A DNA stretch of 64,000 nt from Saccopteryx bilineata (Eukaryota > Chordata > Mammalia > Chiroptera > Emballonuridae), in NCBI RefSeq assembly GCF_036850765.1, contig NC_089492.1, positions 182,978,106-183,042,105 of the forward strand, written 5' to 3'. The notes under the pieces were generated by a model, which saw nothing but the letters and a program-made list of their open reading frames with translations, was not told the origin of the DNA and did not search any database. Positions within the stretch are counted from its first letter, which is position 1. Each line of letters opens with the position of its first letter. Both the position numbers and the translations under genes were made by a program. Of the stretch, positions 32,454 through 44,446 are shown one piece after another.

Positions 32454-32794
32454 GCCTAACCGGGCGGTGGTGCCGTGGATAGAGTGTCGGACTGGGATGT
32501 GGAAGACCCAGGTTTGAGACCCCAAGGTCGCCAGCTTGAGCGAGGGCTCATCTTGTTTGAGCAAAAGCTCACCAGCTTGAGCCCAAGGTTGTTGGCTTGA
32601 GCAAGGGGTTACTCGATCTGCTGAAGGCCCATGGTCAAGGCACGTATGAGAAAGCAATCAATGAACAATTAAGGTGTTGCAACGCGCAACAAAAACTAAT
32701 GATTAATGCTTCTCATCTCTCTGTTCCTGTCTGTCTATCCCTCTCTCTGACTCACTCTCTGTCTCTATAAAAATAAAAAAAAATAAATAAAAAA
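32454..32794 (+). mobile_element. tRNA-derived bat SINE (CCTGACCAGG group)
   Basis: Complete copy with box B GGTTTGAGACCC. Target duplications AAGACATTCTG lie at 32443-32453 and 32795-32805. Its first bases read GCCTAACCGGGCGG, one of few copies with a changed start. Confidence 0.94.
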
Positions 32795-33346
32795 AAGACA
32801 TTCTGCAGCTCCTATCAGCCAGGGATAGATAGGCTCCTGCTACGTCTCTGCTCTCTTTTCCTCTCCCAGAAAGTCAGCAGCAGTCCCTCTTATAATCACA
32901 AAATGGCTGGCATGACTCTAAATATCGTGCCTTCACATAACTACATCCAAACAGGAAGAAATGATATGTAATAAAAGGCTTTTCTCATCAGCTACTCTCT
33001 TTAATTAGAGAGGATCATTTTTCCTAGAATTCCTCAGCAGCTTAGGTGTTAGTGAAGTGAACTGAGTCTCATCTCTGGACCAATCCTTGTCAAAGGGAAA
33101 CTCAAAAACCATGAGGGCAGAGGCCAGTCACGCCATTCCCTGTTATTCACCTGGCACACTGCCAGGTGAACAAAAAAATGGGGTTCTCAGAGTAAGAAAT
33201 AGGGAAAATGGTTGTTGGGCAAACAACCTACTGTACTTGACAAACGCTATAAACTTCTCTCCATCTATGTATAGTTTAATATTGAGAAGGTGCTTCATAA
33301 GCAGTTAATCAATAGTGACAGGAGTGAATAGAGGACTTTCCATGCA

Positions 33347-33521
33347 CAGTCAGACCTCATTTTAGCACCCTTTGCCTTATTGTGCTTCACAGATATGTTT
33401 TTTTACAAATTGAAGACAAGACCCTCCACCAGCAAAAAAGATTACAACTTACTTCATTGCAATAGTCACATTCTGGCAGTAGTATGAAACTGAACCCACA
33501 ATGCCTCCATGGTATGCCCAT
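33347..33521 (+). repeat. Tigger1-derived MITE (mariner superfamily)
   Basis: About 175 bp. The left end CAGTCAGACCTCATTTTAGC runs into CTTTTTGCCTTATTGTGCTTC-like sequence and ACAAATTGA. This joins directly to AGACAAGACCCTCCACCAGC, which in Tigger1 lies near the 3' end of the transposase gene, and then to the right end GCCTCCATGGTATGCCCA. The transposase is therefore deleted internally. Confidence 0.75.
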
Positions 33522-33584
33522 AGATTAACCCAAATCCAAACAAATAATAATATTATCTTATCAGTATCAAAAGAAATAATGAGG

Positions 33585-33964
33585 CCCTGGCCGGTTTGCT
33601 CAGTGGTAGAGCGTCGGCCTGGCGTGGGGAAGTCCTGGGTTTGATTCCTGGCCAGGGCACACAGGAGAGGTGCCCATCTGCTTCTCTATCCCTCCCCCTC
33701 TCCTTTCTCTCTGTCTCTCTCCTCCCCTCCTGCAGCCAAGGCTCCATTGGAGCAAAAGATGGCCCGGGCGCTGGGGATGGCTCCTTGGCCTCTGCCCCAG
33801 GCGCTAGAGTGGCTCTGGTCATGACAGAGCAATGACCCGGATGGGCAGAGCATCGCCCCCTGGTGTGCGTGCCGGGTGGATCTTCTCCGTGCGGTCCGGC
33901 GCATGCGGGAGTCTGTCTGACTGCCTCCCCGTTTCCAACTTCAGAAAAATACAAAAAAAAAAAG
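33585..33964 (+). mobile_element. tRNA-derived bat SINE (GCCCTGGCC group)
   Basis: Full-length copy with box A region GCTCAGTGGTAGAGCG, box B GGTTTGATTCC, the GC-rich body and TTCAGAAAAAT end. Identical 15-bp duplications AAAGAAATAATGAGG at 33570-33584 and 33965-33979. Confidence 0.95.
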
Positions 33965-33979
33965 AAAGAAATAATGAGG

Positions 33980-35500
33980 AAGGGCTGAATCTGAAAGACC
34001 AAGACTGTCTACCTGATTTAAACTGTTGCTTGTTTTATTGTCCTGGATATTATTATGCACGGTTACTGGAAACATTTCTCTATGTTTACTTAAATTAAGC
34101 TGAAAGGCTATCATTATTTATTCTTTTCATGTTGGTCATTAAATTACATAGTGGCTTATGTGTAATTACTGGATCTGAAAGCTTATCTTGACTTGTGGGA
34201 AAATTCCTCTCAATCTGCCCATGATCATGAGCTTTTATTCAAACTGAGTCACCCAACCTTGATCACTTCCTGTTGGCCAGACTACAACTGTCATTTATCT
34301 TTGATCACGGTTTCACAGCATGCTTCCTTGCATCCTTACTTTCTTTTTCTAATGTTCTTTCTCACCTCAAATTTATTTTATTTACTTTTGCATGGATGGG
34401 TCATGTCCTGCATTCACACGTTCACCGCAATGTTCTTTGATCATGCTGCAATCTAACATTGCCCAGGGATCTATAAATTCTCCTCTGGGGAAAGCTTCAA
34501 GGTTAAAAATCAAATGTGAGACTCCAAATATCATAGTGCTCTTTGAAGCTGTGCTTCATATTGAGCCATTCGGGAGACAGCAGGGTGAATGAACACAGCA
34601 ATTGAGCAATTCAAAAAGAATGACTAAAATGCCAGGGAACAGAATGAGTATGGCCTCAAAAAAAACCCTCAGAAAACCTTGGGCCAAACCGAGTGCCAAT
34701 ATTGTAAAGAGACAAGAGGAGCACAAAAGTTGCCTGGGGTCTGTTACAGATGGCTGATTTAGGTAAATAAGAGAATGATGCATGAAAGAGAGCTTTGTGG
34801 AGGAACAATGATAGAGGGTTTGATCAGATGCTGATGCAGAGGGCTTTCTTTGATACTCTGTGACTTTAAGTCGCTGTAACAGAATGTCAAGGCTTGTTCC
34901 TGCTTTCCCTCTTTCTCCACTGCCTTGCTGCTATCTGCCCACTTCCTTGATATATTTCAGTGAAGCAGAAGTGGAATACTGTATGGAATGCCTAATAGTC
35001 TCTCATATTAAAAAGAATTGCTCTAACTGCAAGATCTTTCTGGATTTCAGTTTCCTTGAAACCTTCTGATAATAGAGAATGAAAAGGGCACTATTTCATA
35101 CATAAGCTTGCATATTACCTCTCATAAATTCCCAAATCCCCAACCAATTTTATTTCCTGCTCCTTCGTTTTCTTCTTTTTAATTCTCCTCCACTACCATT
35201 TATGTATTTTGACCTATCTTTTCTCCTGGATTCAACATGAATAATAATTAGTTTAAAATAAACAACTGTCTTCCTGAATACAGCAATGGTTCAGACTCTG
35301 TCCTTGTCTGACTCTTTCACACCTGGATGACATGATGGAATGGAGAGTCCCAGAAATGGCATGGTAGATGGGGCTTCTGGGCCAGCTCCACTCTAAGTGT
35401 GCCCTTTCCCTCATATATAAAACGAAGGGTTTAACTAGGCGATTACACACAAGGATTTTCTCCTTCAAAGGCAGTATGGCCTACAATTAAGAGCAGATAC
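33980..35500. other. Unassigned DNA, 1.5 kb
   Basis: No recognised repeat and no coding frame with domain features. Confidence 0.35.
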
Positions 35501-35501
35501 T

Positions 35502-35790
35502 TGGGGCCCTGGTTGGTTTTCTCAGTGGACAGAGAGCATCAGCCCAGAGTACAAATGTCCCGGGTTCGATCCCGGTCAGGACACACAGGAGAAGTGACCA
35601 TCTGCTCTCTTCCCCTCCCGCTTCCCCTTCTCTCTCTCTTCTCCTCTCACAGCCAGTGGCTCAATTTGTCTGAGCATTGGCCCCAGACAGGGGTTGCCAG
35701 GTGGATCTGGTTGGGGCACATGAGGGAGTCTGTCTCTCTATCTTCGCTACTCTCACTTAAACAAACAAACAAACAAACAAGCAAGAAAAG
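35502..35790 (+). mobile_element. Divergent bat SINE (GCCCTGGTTGG head)
   Basis: Begins GGCCCTGGTTGGTTTTCTCA, has box B GGTTCGATCCC and a different, shorter body (CCCCAGACAGGGGTTGCCAG). The tail is (AAAC)n. It seems a separate subfamily of the GCCCTGG SINEs. Confidence 0.85.
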
Positions 35791-35839
35791 ACTTGGCGGT
35801 TCTCTAGTTCTACCCAGAAGATTCTGAAGCAGCCTCTTT

Positions 35840-36251
35840 CAAGCTGAGTAACCTTGGGCAAGATCCTTCATCACCCTGAGTCTACACTTTGGCTACCCTA
35901 ACTGTAAAATAGGAAAGATTAAAGTACCAATTAGTGAGATGTCAAGATTAAAAGAGTTACAACATGTGCCTGATCAGGTGGTGGTACAGTGGATAGAGTG
36001 TCAGTCTGGGACACTGAAACCCAGGTTCAAAACCCTGAAGTGCTAGCTTGAATGCGAGCTCACCAGTTTGAGTGTGAGATCATAGACTTGAGCCCAAAGT
36101 TGCTGGCTTAAGCCCAAGGTTACTGTTTTGAGCAAGGGGTCACTGGCTCAGCTGGAGACCCCCCCCCCCATCAAGACACATATGGGAAAGCAATCAATGA
36201 ACAACTAAGGTGCCGCAACTATGAGTTGATGCTTCTCATCTCTCTCCCTTC

Positions 36252-36285
<34 letters not shown>

Positions 36286-36360
36286 AAAAGAGTTACCACA
36301 TGCAAAGTGCTTAGAACAATACTTGGCAAACATATTCTGCATAAGTAGCTGTAGCAGATC
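35840..36360 (+). repeat. MIR SINE split by a younger SINE
   Basis: The left part shows AGCTGAGTAACCTTGGGCAA and ACTGTAAAATAGGAAAGATT. The right part resumes after 36302 with GCAAAGTGCTTAGAACAATA. Together they make one forward MIR interrupted at 35967-36285. Confidence 0.82.
35967..36285 (+). mobile_element. tRNA-derived bat SINE inside MIR
   Basis: Copy with a (TC)n tail in place of a long A tail. Target duplications AAAAGAGTTACAACATG and AAAAGAGTTACCACATG (one mismatch) at 35950-35966 and 36286-36302. Confidence 0.93.
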
Positions 36361-36412
36361 ATGAATTCTTTCTTTTTTTTTTTTTTTAACAGCTTTATTG
36401 AAATATGATTCA

Positions 36413-36751
36413 TGCCTGACCAGGCAGTGGTGCAATGGATAGAGCATCGGACTGGGATGCGGAAGGACCCAGGTTCAAGACCCCGAGGTCGCCAGCTTGA
36501 GCACAGGCTCATCTGGTTTGAGTAAAAGTTCACCAGCTTGGACCCAAGGTCGCTGGCTCGAGCAAGGGGTTACTCTGTCTGCTGAAGGCCCACAGTCAAG
36601 GCACATATGAGAAAGCAATCAATGAACAACTAAGGTGTCATCACATAAAACTGATGATTGATGCTTCTCATCTCTCTCTGGTCCTGTCTGTCTGTCCCTA
36701 TCTATCCCTCTCTCTGACTCTCTCTCTCTGTCTCTGTGTAAAAAAATAAAT
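36413..36751 (+). mobile_element. tRNA-derived bat SINE inside L1
   Basis: Complete copy; target duplication AAATATGATTCA at 36401-36412 and 36752-36763. The A tail is AAAAAATAAATAAAT. Confidence 0.95.
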
Positions 36752-37204
36752 AAATATGATTCACATACATAAAATTCACACATTTCAAATGTATAATTTC
36801 ATATATTTACAAAGCTGTTCTACTATCACTACAATCAATTATAGAACATTTTGTGACTCCCCAAAAAGACCTTGTACTCTTTAGCTATCACCCTCCTATC
36901 TGCACATCCCATGCCCCCAACTCTTGGCATCCACAAATCTACTTTTAAACTCCACAGATTTGCCTATTCTGCACATGTCATATAAATGGATCATACTATA
37001 CATGGTCTTCTGTGACTGGCTTCTTTCACTTAGCATATTTTCAAGGTTTGTCTTTGTTGGAACATATATCAGTACTTTGTTCCTTGTTATAGCTGAATAT
37101 TATTCCATTATTTGGATATATGCACTCATCAATTAATGAACATTTGGGTTGTTTCCACATTTAGGCCATTATGAACAATTCTATAAACATTTGTGTACAA
37201 GTTT

Positions 37205-37532
37205 GTTTTTGTTTTTTGTGGGGTTTTTTTGTGACAGACAGAGAGAGAGACAGATAGGGACAGACAGACAGGAAGGGAGAGAGATGAGAAGCATCAATTC
37301 TTCACTGCAGCACCTTAGTTGTTCATTGATTACTTTCTCATGTGTGCCTTGACTGGGGGGTTACAGCAGACTGAGTGACCCCTTGCTCAAGCCAGCGACC
37401 TTGGGCTCAAGCTGGTGAGCCTTGCTCAAACCAGATGAGCCCACACTCAAGCTGGCGACCTCGAGGTTTTGAACCTGGGTCCTCTGCATCCCAGTCTGAT
37501 GTTTTATCTGCTGCACCACTGCCTGGTCAGGC
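37205..37532 (-). mobile_element. tRNA-derived bat SINE inside L1, minus strand
   Basis: Minus-strand copy beginning GCCTGACCAGGCAGTGGTGC. Target duplications resemble TGTGTACAAGTTT (37192-37204) and TGTGTTCAAGTTT (near 37534-37546). Confidence 0.93.
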
Positions 37533-38069
37533 CTGTGTTCAAGTTTTTGTGTGGACGTAATATTTTCATTTCCCTGGGATATAAATCTAGGAGTGAAATT
37601 GCTAGGTCCTTTGGTAACTTTATGTTTAATCATTCGAAGAACCACCAGACTGTTTTTTCAAAGCAGCTGAACCAGTTTTCATTCCCCCAACTAGGGTATG
37701 AGAATTCCAATTTCTCTACATTCTCACCAACATTTGTTGTTTTCTGACATTTTGATTCTAATCATTCATAAGAGTATGAAGTGGTATCTTTTTGTGGTTT
37801 TGATTTGCATTTACTTTAACTAATGATGTTGAGTATCTCTGCATGTCCTTTGTAAGCTATGGGTTTTTATAAAATACCTCTTGTTGATGCTTCCAGAGAG
37901 CTTATATCACCAGAGATACTCTGACAGCAGATCCAGACCCTGGTTCCCATGAGAGTTTGAAAAGATCTGGTTTATACAATCTGACCCTTGCAAGGTAAGA
38001 CAATAGCCATGTTGTTAGTGTTATCCCAATCAAGGGAAATCAGGAAGATGGTAGATTTTGAGTTCAACA

Positions 38070-38300
38070 AGGTTCCTTTTTATTTTTTTCCTTTGTAATT
38101 GAATTTATTGAGGTGACAATGGATAACAAAATTATAAGGATTTTAGGTGCACAATTCTACCACACATCGTCTGTACACTGTACTGTGTGTTCACCACCCC
38201 AAGTCAAGTCTGCATCCATCACCACTTATCCTCCTGTACCCTCCTTCATTTCCCCCTACCTACTTCCCCCAATGCTTTTTTAGCTTCCTTTTCTACCCAG
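38070..38300 (-). repeat. 5'-truncated L1 3' end
   Basis: Reversed L1 terminus with GAATTTATTGAGGTGACAAT, TTTTAGGTGCACAATTCTAC and ACACATCGTCTGTACACTGT. It resembles the copy at 38636, so two independent truncated insertions of one old L1 family lie 560 bp apart. Confidence 0.8.
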
Positions 38301-38635
38301 GCCTTTTTCATTTCTAAAAAAAACTCTTATTTCAGTGTCTTCTGAAGGCCCCCATTACCATAATTTAGGTATTCTCAAATTCTGTGCCTCAATGTCTTTT
38401 TCATGTGTGTAAGCCCTCCCACTGTCTTCAAAGGTATGGATTTGTATCTTTTATAATATACATGAAAGTAATGTGTATACACTGACTGGAAAGGTCAAAG
38501 TCTTACCACATCCCAAGAAGGAGCCTCCTTAAACAAGCCAAAGCAGTTTAAACCAGATTTGTAAACTTGAACAAGTTAATTCACTCCATTTCCTCATTGG
38601 TCAAAAGACATTCAGATCTCTAATTTATAGAGCTC

Positions 38636-38870
38636 TTTTTTTTACTTTTACTAAATTTATTGAGGTTAACATTGGTTAACAAAATTATACAGGTTTTAGG
38701 TGCACAATTATACAACACATCGTCTGTACACTGTATTGTGTGCTCACCAGCCCAAGGCAAGTCTCTGTCCATCACAGTTTATCTCTTCATGCTCTCCTCC
38801 ACTTCTCCCCCACCCTCCCCCCAGCAATCACCACACTGACTTCCATGTCCATGAGTTTTTTCTCTTTTTA
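38636..38870 (-). repeat. 5'-truncated L1 3' end
   Basis: Reversed L1 terminus with AAATTTATTGAGGTTAACAT, ACAGGTTTTAGGTGCACAAT and ATCGTCTGTACACTGTATTG. Same family as the copy at 38070. Confidence 0.8.
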
Positions 38871-38977
38871 ATTTATTGAGCTTTTATGAGTATTAAGTGA
38901 GATATATATGAAGTATTTGTCACAGTGCTTGACAAATAATAAGTGCAGAATAAAAGGGATAACATATGCCTTTTATT

Positions 38978-39029
38978 TTATACATACACATATACATATA
39001 CATATATATACATATACATATATATATAC
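38978..39029. repeat. (TACA/TATA) microsatellite
   Basis: Alternating TACATA and TATATA units, about 50 bp. Confidence 0.95.
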
Positions 39030-39650
39030 CTACTTTAAATTTTCTCTCTCAAGTCATCTGCTAATTCACTTTCCATCATCAAGGGACCAGTAAGTTGTTG
39101 CATATCAGGACTCAGATAGGAACTTCCCCAGAATATAATTAACTGGGAGGTTGGGAAATATGAGAGAAGGACTCCAGACCCACAGGGACCAAATAGGCAA
39201 GGCTGAGTTATCAGAAGGAACTTTGATTTCATAACACATGGAGTTGAATGAATTGAGGCAAAAGGAAGAAGAAACTGACTGAGCAATCCAGGGACTCCTC
39301 AAGCCACAGGCTCCCTCTTCCTGGACTTGACCATTCCTTCAACATTACAGGGTTCTTCTCTTAAACTTTAGAAGAAGAATCAAAACAGGACTAAGTTCTC
39401 CCTCTTGGACCAGAAAAGCCTCATCTCCAACAACTGAAGCTTCCTCCAGAGATGCAGTCTGTCATATTCCACTTTCTCCCTTTTAATGTGGCTTTACAAC
39501 TCATTGGCCTAACAGGGACCAGCCGAAGGCCTGCCGATTTAGTCAAGTGGTCGCTTGCTGCCATCTATGGGTAGAACATTAAAAGTGACCTAACTGGAAA
39601 TGCAAATTTATCATATCCATTACTGTATATTTAAATATAATTGTAAAAAA
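39030..39650. other. Unassigned DNA
   Basis: Nothing recognised. Confidence 0.35.
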
Positions 39651-39662
39651 AAAAGAACCAAC

Positions 39663-39980
39663 AGCTTGACCAGGCAGTAGCGCAGTGGATAGAGTGTTGA
39701 ACTGGAATGTGGTGGACCCAGGTACAAAACCCCGAGGTCACCAGCTTGAGTACGGGCTCATCTGGTTTGAGCAAGGCTCACCAGCTTGAACCCAAGGTCG
39801 CTGGCTTGAGCAAGGGGTCACTTGGTCTGCTGTAGCCTCCTGGTCCAGGCACATATGAGAAAGCAATCACTGAGAAACTAAGGTGCCTGCAATAAAGAAT
39901 TGATGCTTCTCATCTCTCTCCCTTCCAGTCTGTCTATTCCTCTCTCTGTCTCTGTCACACACACACACACAAAAAAAAAA
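39663..39980 (+). mobile_element. tRNA-derived bat SINE with CA tail
   Basis: Complete copy that ends (CA)n followed by a 14-base A run. The target repeat AAAAGAACCAACA flanks it. Box A is TAGCGCAGTGGATAGAG. Confidence 0.93.
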
Positions 39981-39993
39981 AAAAGAACCAACA

Positions 39994-41172
39994 AAGTTTT
40001 TTGCTTATTCATTGATTTTCTTAATATGCAGAAATAGGAGAAGAAAGATTTAGGATATCTAGCAACCCTACAACAAATACCATCAAACCTAAGAACAGTG
40101 ATTCACAGATTATGTTATTGGTTTGAAAAATAAATTGACTCTGAATTGTCTAGCTCACCACAGCCTTTAACTTGGACAAAGTTTAAAAACAGAGATAAAA
40201 TTAAACTAAATGATTTTTATAACAAAAATTATAATTGTTCTAAATAAAAATAAGGTCATCAAAACCTATTACAGTAAAGGTCCATTTGTTGTGGTTACCA
40301 TGGAATTAGGATCTTCACAATTATTTTAAAACAGTGCTTTCTCTCCACAGCTAGAAACAGTGACATACAAACAGGAGAATGGGCTTTAATGAGAGAGGCT
40401 CAATTGTGTCCTGAAATATGTATACCAGCTTTGCAAATCAGTATAAAACATTTACACAGTTCTGCCTCCCTTGAAAAAGATAGAAAATGTAATCTCTGAT
40501 TCACCAAAAACAAACAAAATAAAGGTGTTTTGACTTATCTGGTCTGCTGATTTTAGAAAAATTAAAAGGTCTGGGGTAGGCAGAAAGAACAGGAAAATGG
40601 GAAGTGGCAGCTTTAGTTAGGGACATGGAGACAGACACACTTGGGCACACATTCTGAAAGTATTCATCATATTTCTGGTTGACTAGCCTGTCTCCTAACT
40701 AGATGCAAGGTCTTTGAAAGCAGAAATAGTATTTTATTTATCCTGTATACTCCAAAGCTATTTCTAGCACCTAAATCTTAAACAATAAATATTTGTGGTA
40801 TCTAGTCAACAAAAATTTATTTTTCACCTACTATGTACCAATCACTGTCCTAGGTGCTTATTCTAGGCACTATTACAAGTAAAAGGAAGGAAGAGAGGGA
40901 GGAAGGGGGATTAGGAAGAAGGGATTATAGTGTGTGTTGACAAGATGGGCGCTAACTTCAGTAAGGAAGGTACATTATAAGGCAAAAGGAATAATATCTT
41001 GTTGAGTGGATAAATTCAAACGAGATGATTCGATCTGACTAATAATTTACCACAGTGTAATTTACATTACTAAGATATAATTCACAAAGGTTAAATTTTG
41101 GGGCACTTGACTAAATTCAGGTAGATCATATTATTTCCAGCCAAGAAATGTAGCAATATCACCTTTGGGGGG
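39994..41172. other. Unassigned DNA
   Basis: No gene. TTTTTCACCTACTATGTACC at about 40820 resembles an ancient mammalian repeat tail, too short to name. The right edge is a G run used as LTR target. Confidence 0.35.
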
Positions 41173-41844
41173 TGTAGAGCCAGGAGCCAGAGCCAGGGCC
41201 ACCATCAGAGCAGCCCAGCTCAGGCAGGTTCGCATTGGATTCAGACAGTCAGTAAAGAAACAACGGAGCCACAAACTGGTGGGACATAGTCTTTAATTCT
41301 AGCTTGCACCTGGCGGGCAAGTAAAAACACACACTGGGCTCCAAAACCCAGTCACATTCAGTGCTCACAAAGCTACTGACTTATCCGAGTTTCCTAGAAT
41401 CAAAGGTTTCTAGCTCACCAGACTTATTCTCCTCTGTTCCCCATCTCCTTCCTTATCCCAGATACAAACTCTACACAAACTGGCATCTCACTCAGCACTC
41501 CACCATCTTGGCTGCTTCTCCTGGCCTCCTCCATGTGGCCTTTCTCTGCTCTCCTCTGCTCTCTCTTCTAATCTCAGGAACCAAGAGCCCAAACTCTCAT
41601 TCTTCCCCCATTTTATAGTGTAGAAATCCAAGCCCTTAATCCAATATACATAATAGGGAAGTCTCTAATACAAAGTCACTTCTCTGAGGCATGATAGGAT
41701 TGTACCACCTCACACCAAAAAGGGTGGGACAGGCTTAATCCCAAAACCAAGCCTCAGGCTACAACAATTCCCAACACACATTAATATCACCTGGGCAACG
41801 GCCTCTTTAACAAAGTGAGCATAATACATTTTATCTGCCCAACA
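41173..41844 (-). repeat. Solo LTR A, minus strand
   Basis: A 672-bp LTR reading (minus strand) TGTTGGGCAGATAAAATG to a CTCTACA end. Flanking 5-bp duplications are GGGGG (41168-41172 and 41845-41849). The minus strand has a CTATAAAAT TATA box and ATTAAA as likely polyadenylation signal. It is about 90% identical by eye to LTR B. A 5-bp target duplication fits an ERVL/MaLR-like or related ERV; I cannot name the family. Confidence 0.82.
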
Positions 41845-42056
41845 GGGGGAAAAATAGGTTCTCATCTATTGTGTTTACAACTGGATCTCTCTTACAGGGA
41901 ACAATTCTTGGCACACAGTGCTCAATAAATATCTGTGAATGAATGTCAGTATCATACCCTCCTCCTAGAAGCCTTGTCTGGAATACTTGTAAAAACGGAG
42001 CCTCAGAGGAATAAAATGATCCTCCCAAGGTCTTTTAACAAGAAACTATTTGAATG
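41845..42056. other. 212-bp spacer between inverted LTRs
   Basis: Non-LTR sequence; CAATAAATATCTGTGAATGA is reminiscent of an old MIR or L2 tail. It would form the loop if the two LTRs paired. Confidence 0.6.
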
Positions 42057-42741
42057 TGTTGGGCGGATAAAATGTATTATGCTCACTTTGTTAAAGATGC
42101 TGTCGCCCAGGTGATATTAATGTGTGTTGGGGGCAGGCAGGATCATTGTAGCCTGGGGCTTGGTTTTGGGATTAAGCCTCTCCCACCCGTTTTGATGTGG
42201 GGTGGTACAATCCAATCATGCCTCAGAGAAGTGACTTTGTACTAGAGACTTCCCTATTTTGTATATTGGATTAAGGGTTTGGATTTCTACACTATAAAAT
42301 GGGGACGGAGTGGGAGCTTGCACTCTTGGTTCCTGAGATTAGCAAGAGAGAGCAGAGGAGAACAGAGAAAGGCCACGTGGAGTAGGCCAGGAGAAGCAGC
42401 CAAGATGGCAGAGTGCTGAGTGAGATGCCAGTTTGTGTAGAGCTTGTATCTGGGATAAGGAAGGAGATGGGGAACTGAGGAGAATAAGGCTGGTGAGCTA
42501 GAAACCTTTGATTCTAGGAAACTTGGATAAATCAGTAGCTTTGTGAGCACTGAATGTGATTGGGTTCTGGAGCCCAGTGCGTGTTTTTACTTGCCCGCCG
42601 GGTGCAAGCTAGGATTAAAGATGAAGGCCCACCAGTTTGTGGCTCCGTTGTTTCTTTACCGACTATTCGAATCCAATGCGAACCTGCATGGGCCAGGAGG
42701 CTGCTGTGATAGTGGTCCTGGCCATGGCTTCTGGCTTTACA
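42057..42741 (+). repeat. Solo LTR B, plus strand
   Basis: A 685-bp LTR from TGTTGGGCGGATAAAATG to CTGGCTTTACA with 5-bp duplications GAATG (42052-42056 and 42742-42746). TATA box CTATAAAAT at about 42291 and an ATTAAA signal near 42613. Same family as LTR A and LTR C, opposite orientation to A. Confidence 0.85.
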
Positions 42742-42749
42742 GAATGCTA

Positions 42750-43257
42750 ACTGGTATCCAAATGCTTGATTTCTGAGGTCCCAAGGTTTGTCAACAGCCA
42801 GAGCATGTTACACTGCTTGAATCTTAGTCTCATTGTATTGACACTAGCAAATAAATACATACAAAGAAACAAGTATAATGAGTCCACAGCCTCTTTACTT
42901 GCCTTTGCCAACAGATCTTTACTCTGCCACCTCCCATTGGAAGCTCTCTGAGGTGTTCCGTGACAATCATAACCTAACCATCCAAATGAGGTTGCTCTTC
43001 CATCTGTTCAGGGCCATCAGAGCCCTCGTGCAATGAATTTCAACTTAAGGAGCTTTATGTCCCATCTGGAGTGAAAGGCTTCATACCTATATGAGAGAGA
43101 AAGATCACTGTGACTTTAACCTGGTTTTAATGAATATGACTAAATTCAAATTTTTAAATTTAAATGATATTTAAATACTGTGTGTTTCAGCTTACTGAGA
43201 ATGATTGAGCCAACAACTATTTTCAAAGTCACATTTTCACAGCAGTAAATGCTCATT
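42750..43257. other. Unassigned DNA
   Basis: No recognised gene or repeat. Confidence 0.35.
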
Positions 43258-43273
43258 AAAAATAAACCATATA

Positions 43274-43608
43274 GCCTGACCAGGCAGGAGCACAGTGGAT
43301 AGAGCGTTGGACTGGGATGTGGAGGACCCAGGTTCGAGACCCTGAGGTCACCAGCTTGAGTGCAGGTTCATCTGGTTTGAGCAAAGTTCACCAGCTTGGA
43401 CCCAAGGTCGCGGGCTTGAGCAAGGGGTTACTTGGTCTGCTGTAGCCCCATGGTCAAGGCACATATGAGAAAACAATCAATGAACAACTAAAGTACCACA
43501 ACGAAAAAATTGATGATTCTCATCTCTCTCCCTTCCTGTCTGTCTGTCCTTATCTATTTTTCTTTCTGACTCTCTCTCTGGCTCTGTCAATAAATAAATA
43601 AATTAATA
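43274..43608 (+). mobile_element. tRNA-derived bat SINE (CCTGACCAGG group)
   Basis: Complete copy, tail (AAT)n-rich. Flanked by AATAAACCATATA repeats (43261-43273 and 43609-43621). Confidence 0.95.
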
Positions 43609-43886
43609 AATAAACCATATATGCAAGAACTCTCATTGCAGAATGGTGTCTAAGAGGAGAAAACTTGAAACTAATCCAAATGTCTATCAAGAGATAAGAA
43701 AAAAAATTGTTATGTTCATACTATATAGTTATTAAAGAGAATGAAATAGATCTACATGGGCTAATGTGACAAAATAATTAACATCTGCAATAAATGGGAA
43801 AAGAGATATAAAATGCTATGCATGTTTCTATTACTAACAATAATAGCAATAAATGTCAGTATATGCATATCAAAAAATCTGGAAGA

Positions 43887-44229
43887 GCCTGACCAGGCAA
43901 TAGCTCAGTGGATAGAGTATCAGACTGGGATACAGAGGACCCAGGTTTGAAACCCTGAGGTCGCTGGCTTGAGCATGGGATCATTAACATGACCCGATGG
44001 TTGCTGACTTGAACCCAATGGTCGCTGGCTTGAGCCCAAGGTCACTGGCTTGAGCAAGAGGTCACTTGCTCTGCTATAGCCCCTGGTCAAGGCACATATG
44101 AGAAATCAATCAATGAACAACTAAGGAACCATAACAAAGAACTGATGCTTCTCACCTCTCTCCCTTCCTGTCTGTCTGTCCTAATCTGTCCCTCTTTCTG
44201 TCTTTCTCATTGTCTGTCACACACACAAA
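43887..44229 (+). mobile_element. tRNA-derived bat SINE inside old L1
   Basis: Copy with extra GGTCGCTGGCTTGAGC modules. Perfect 15-bp duplications AAAAAATCTGGAAGA at 43872-43886 and 44230-44244. Confidence 0.95.
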
Positions 44230-44446
44230 AAAAAATCTGGAAGAATATATAACAAGCTATAGGCAGTAATTACTCTAGGCCAGTGATTTTCAACCTTTTT
44301 TGAGCCACGGCACAGTTTTTACATTTACAAAATCCTGGGGCACACCACCTACCAAAATGACACAAAATGACACTCTAACTGTTAGAATTTATTTAAAGTT
44401 TAAATAAATTACATTTATTAAAAAAAAGTTAAATAAAAAAGGATAA

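Larger units (their letters stand above)
36371..37870 (-). repeat. Old L1 (L1M-type) 3' end with two SINEs inserted
   Basis: Minus-strand L1. The reversed 3' terminus starts TTAACAGCTTTATTGAAATA. It continues with CACAGATTTGCCTATTCTGC, GGCTTCTTTCACTTAGCATA, GAACATTTGGGTTGTTTCCA and, after the second SINE, GAGTGAAATTGCTAGGTCCT and TTTTGATTTGCATTTACTTT. Strongly diverged. Confidence 0.88.
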
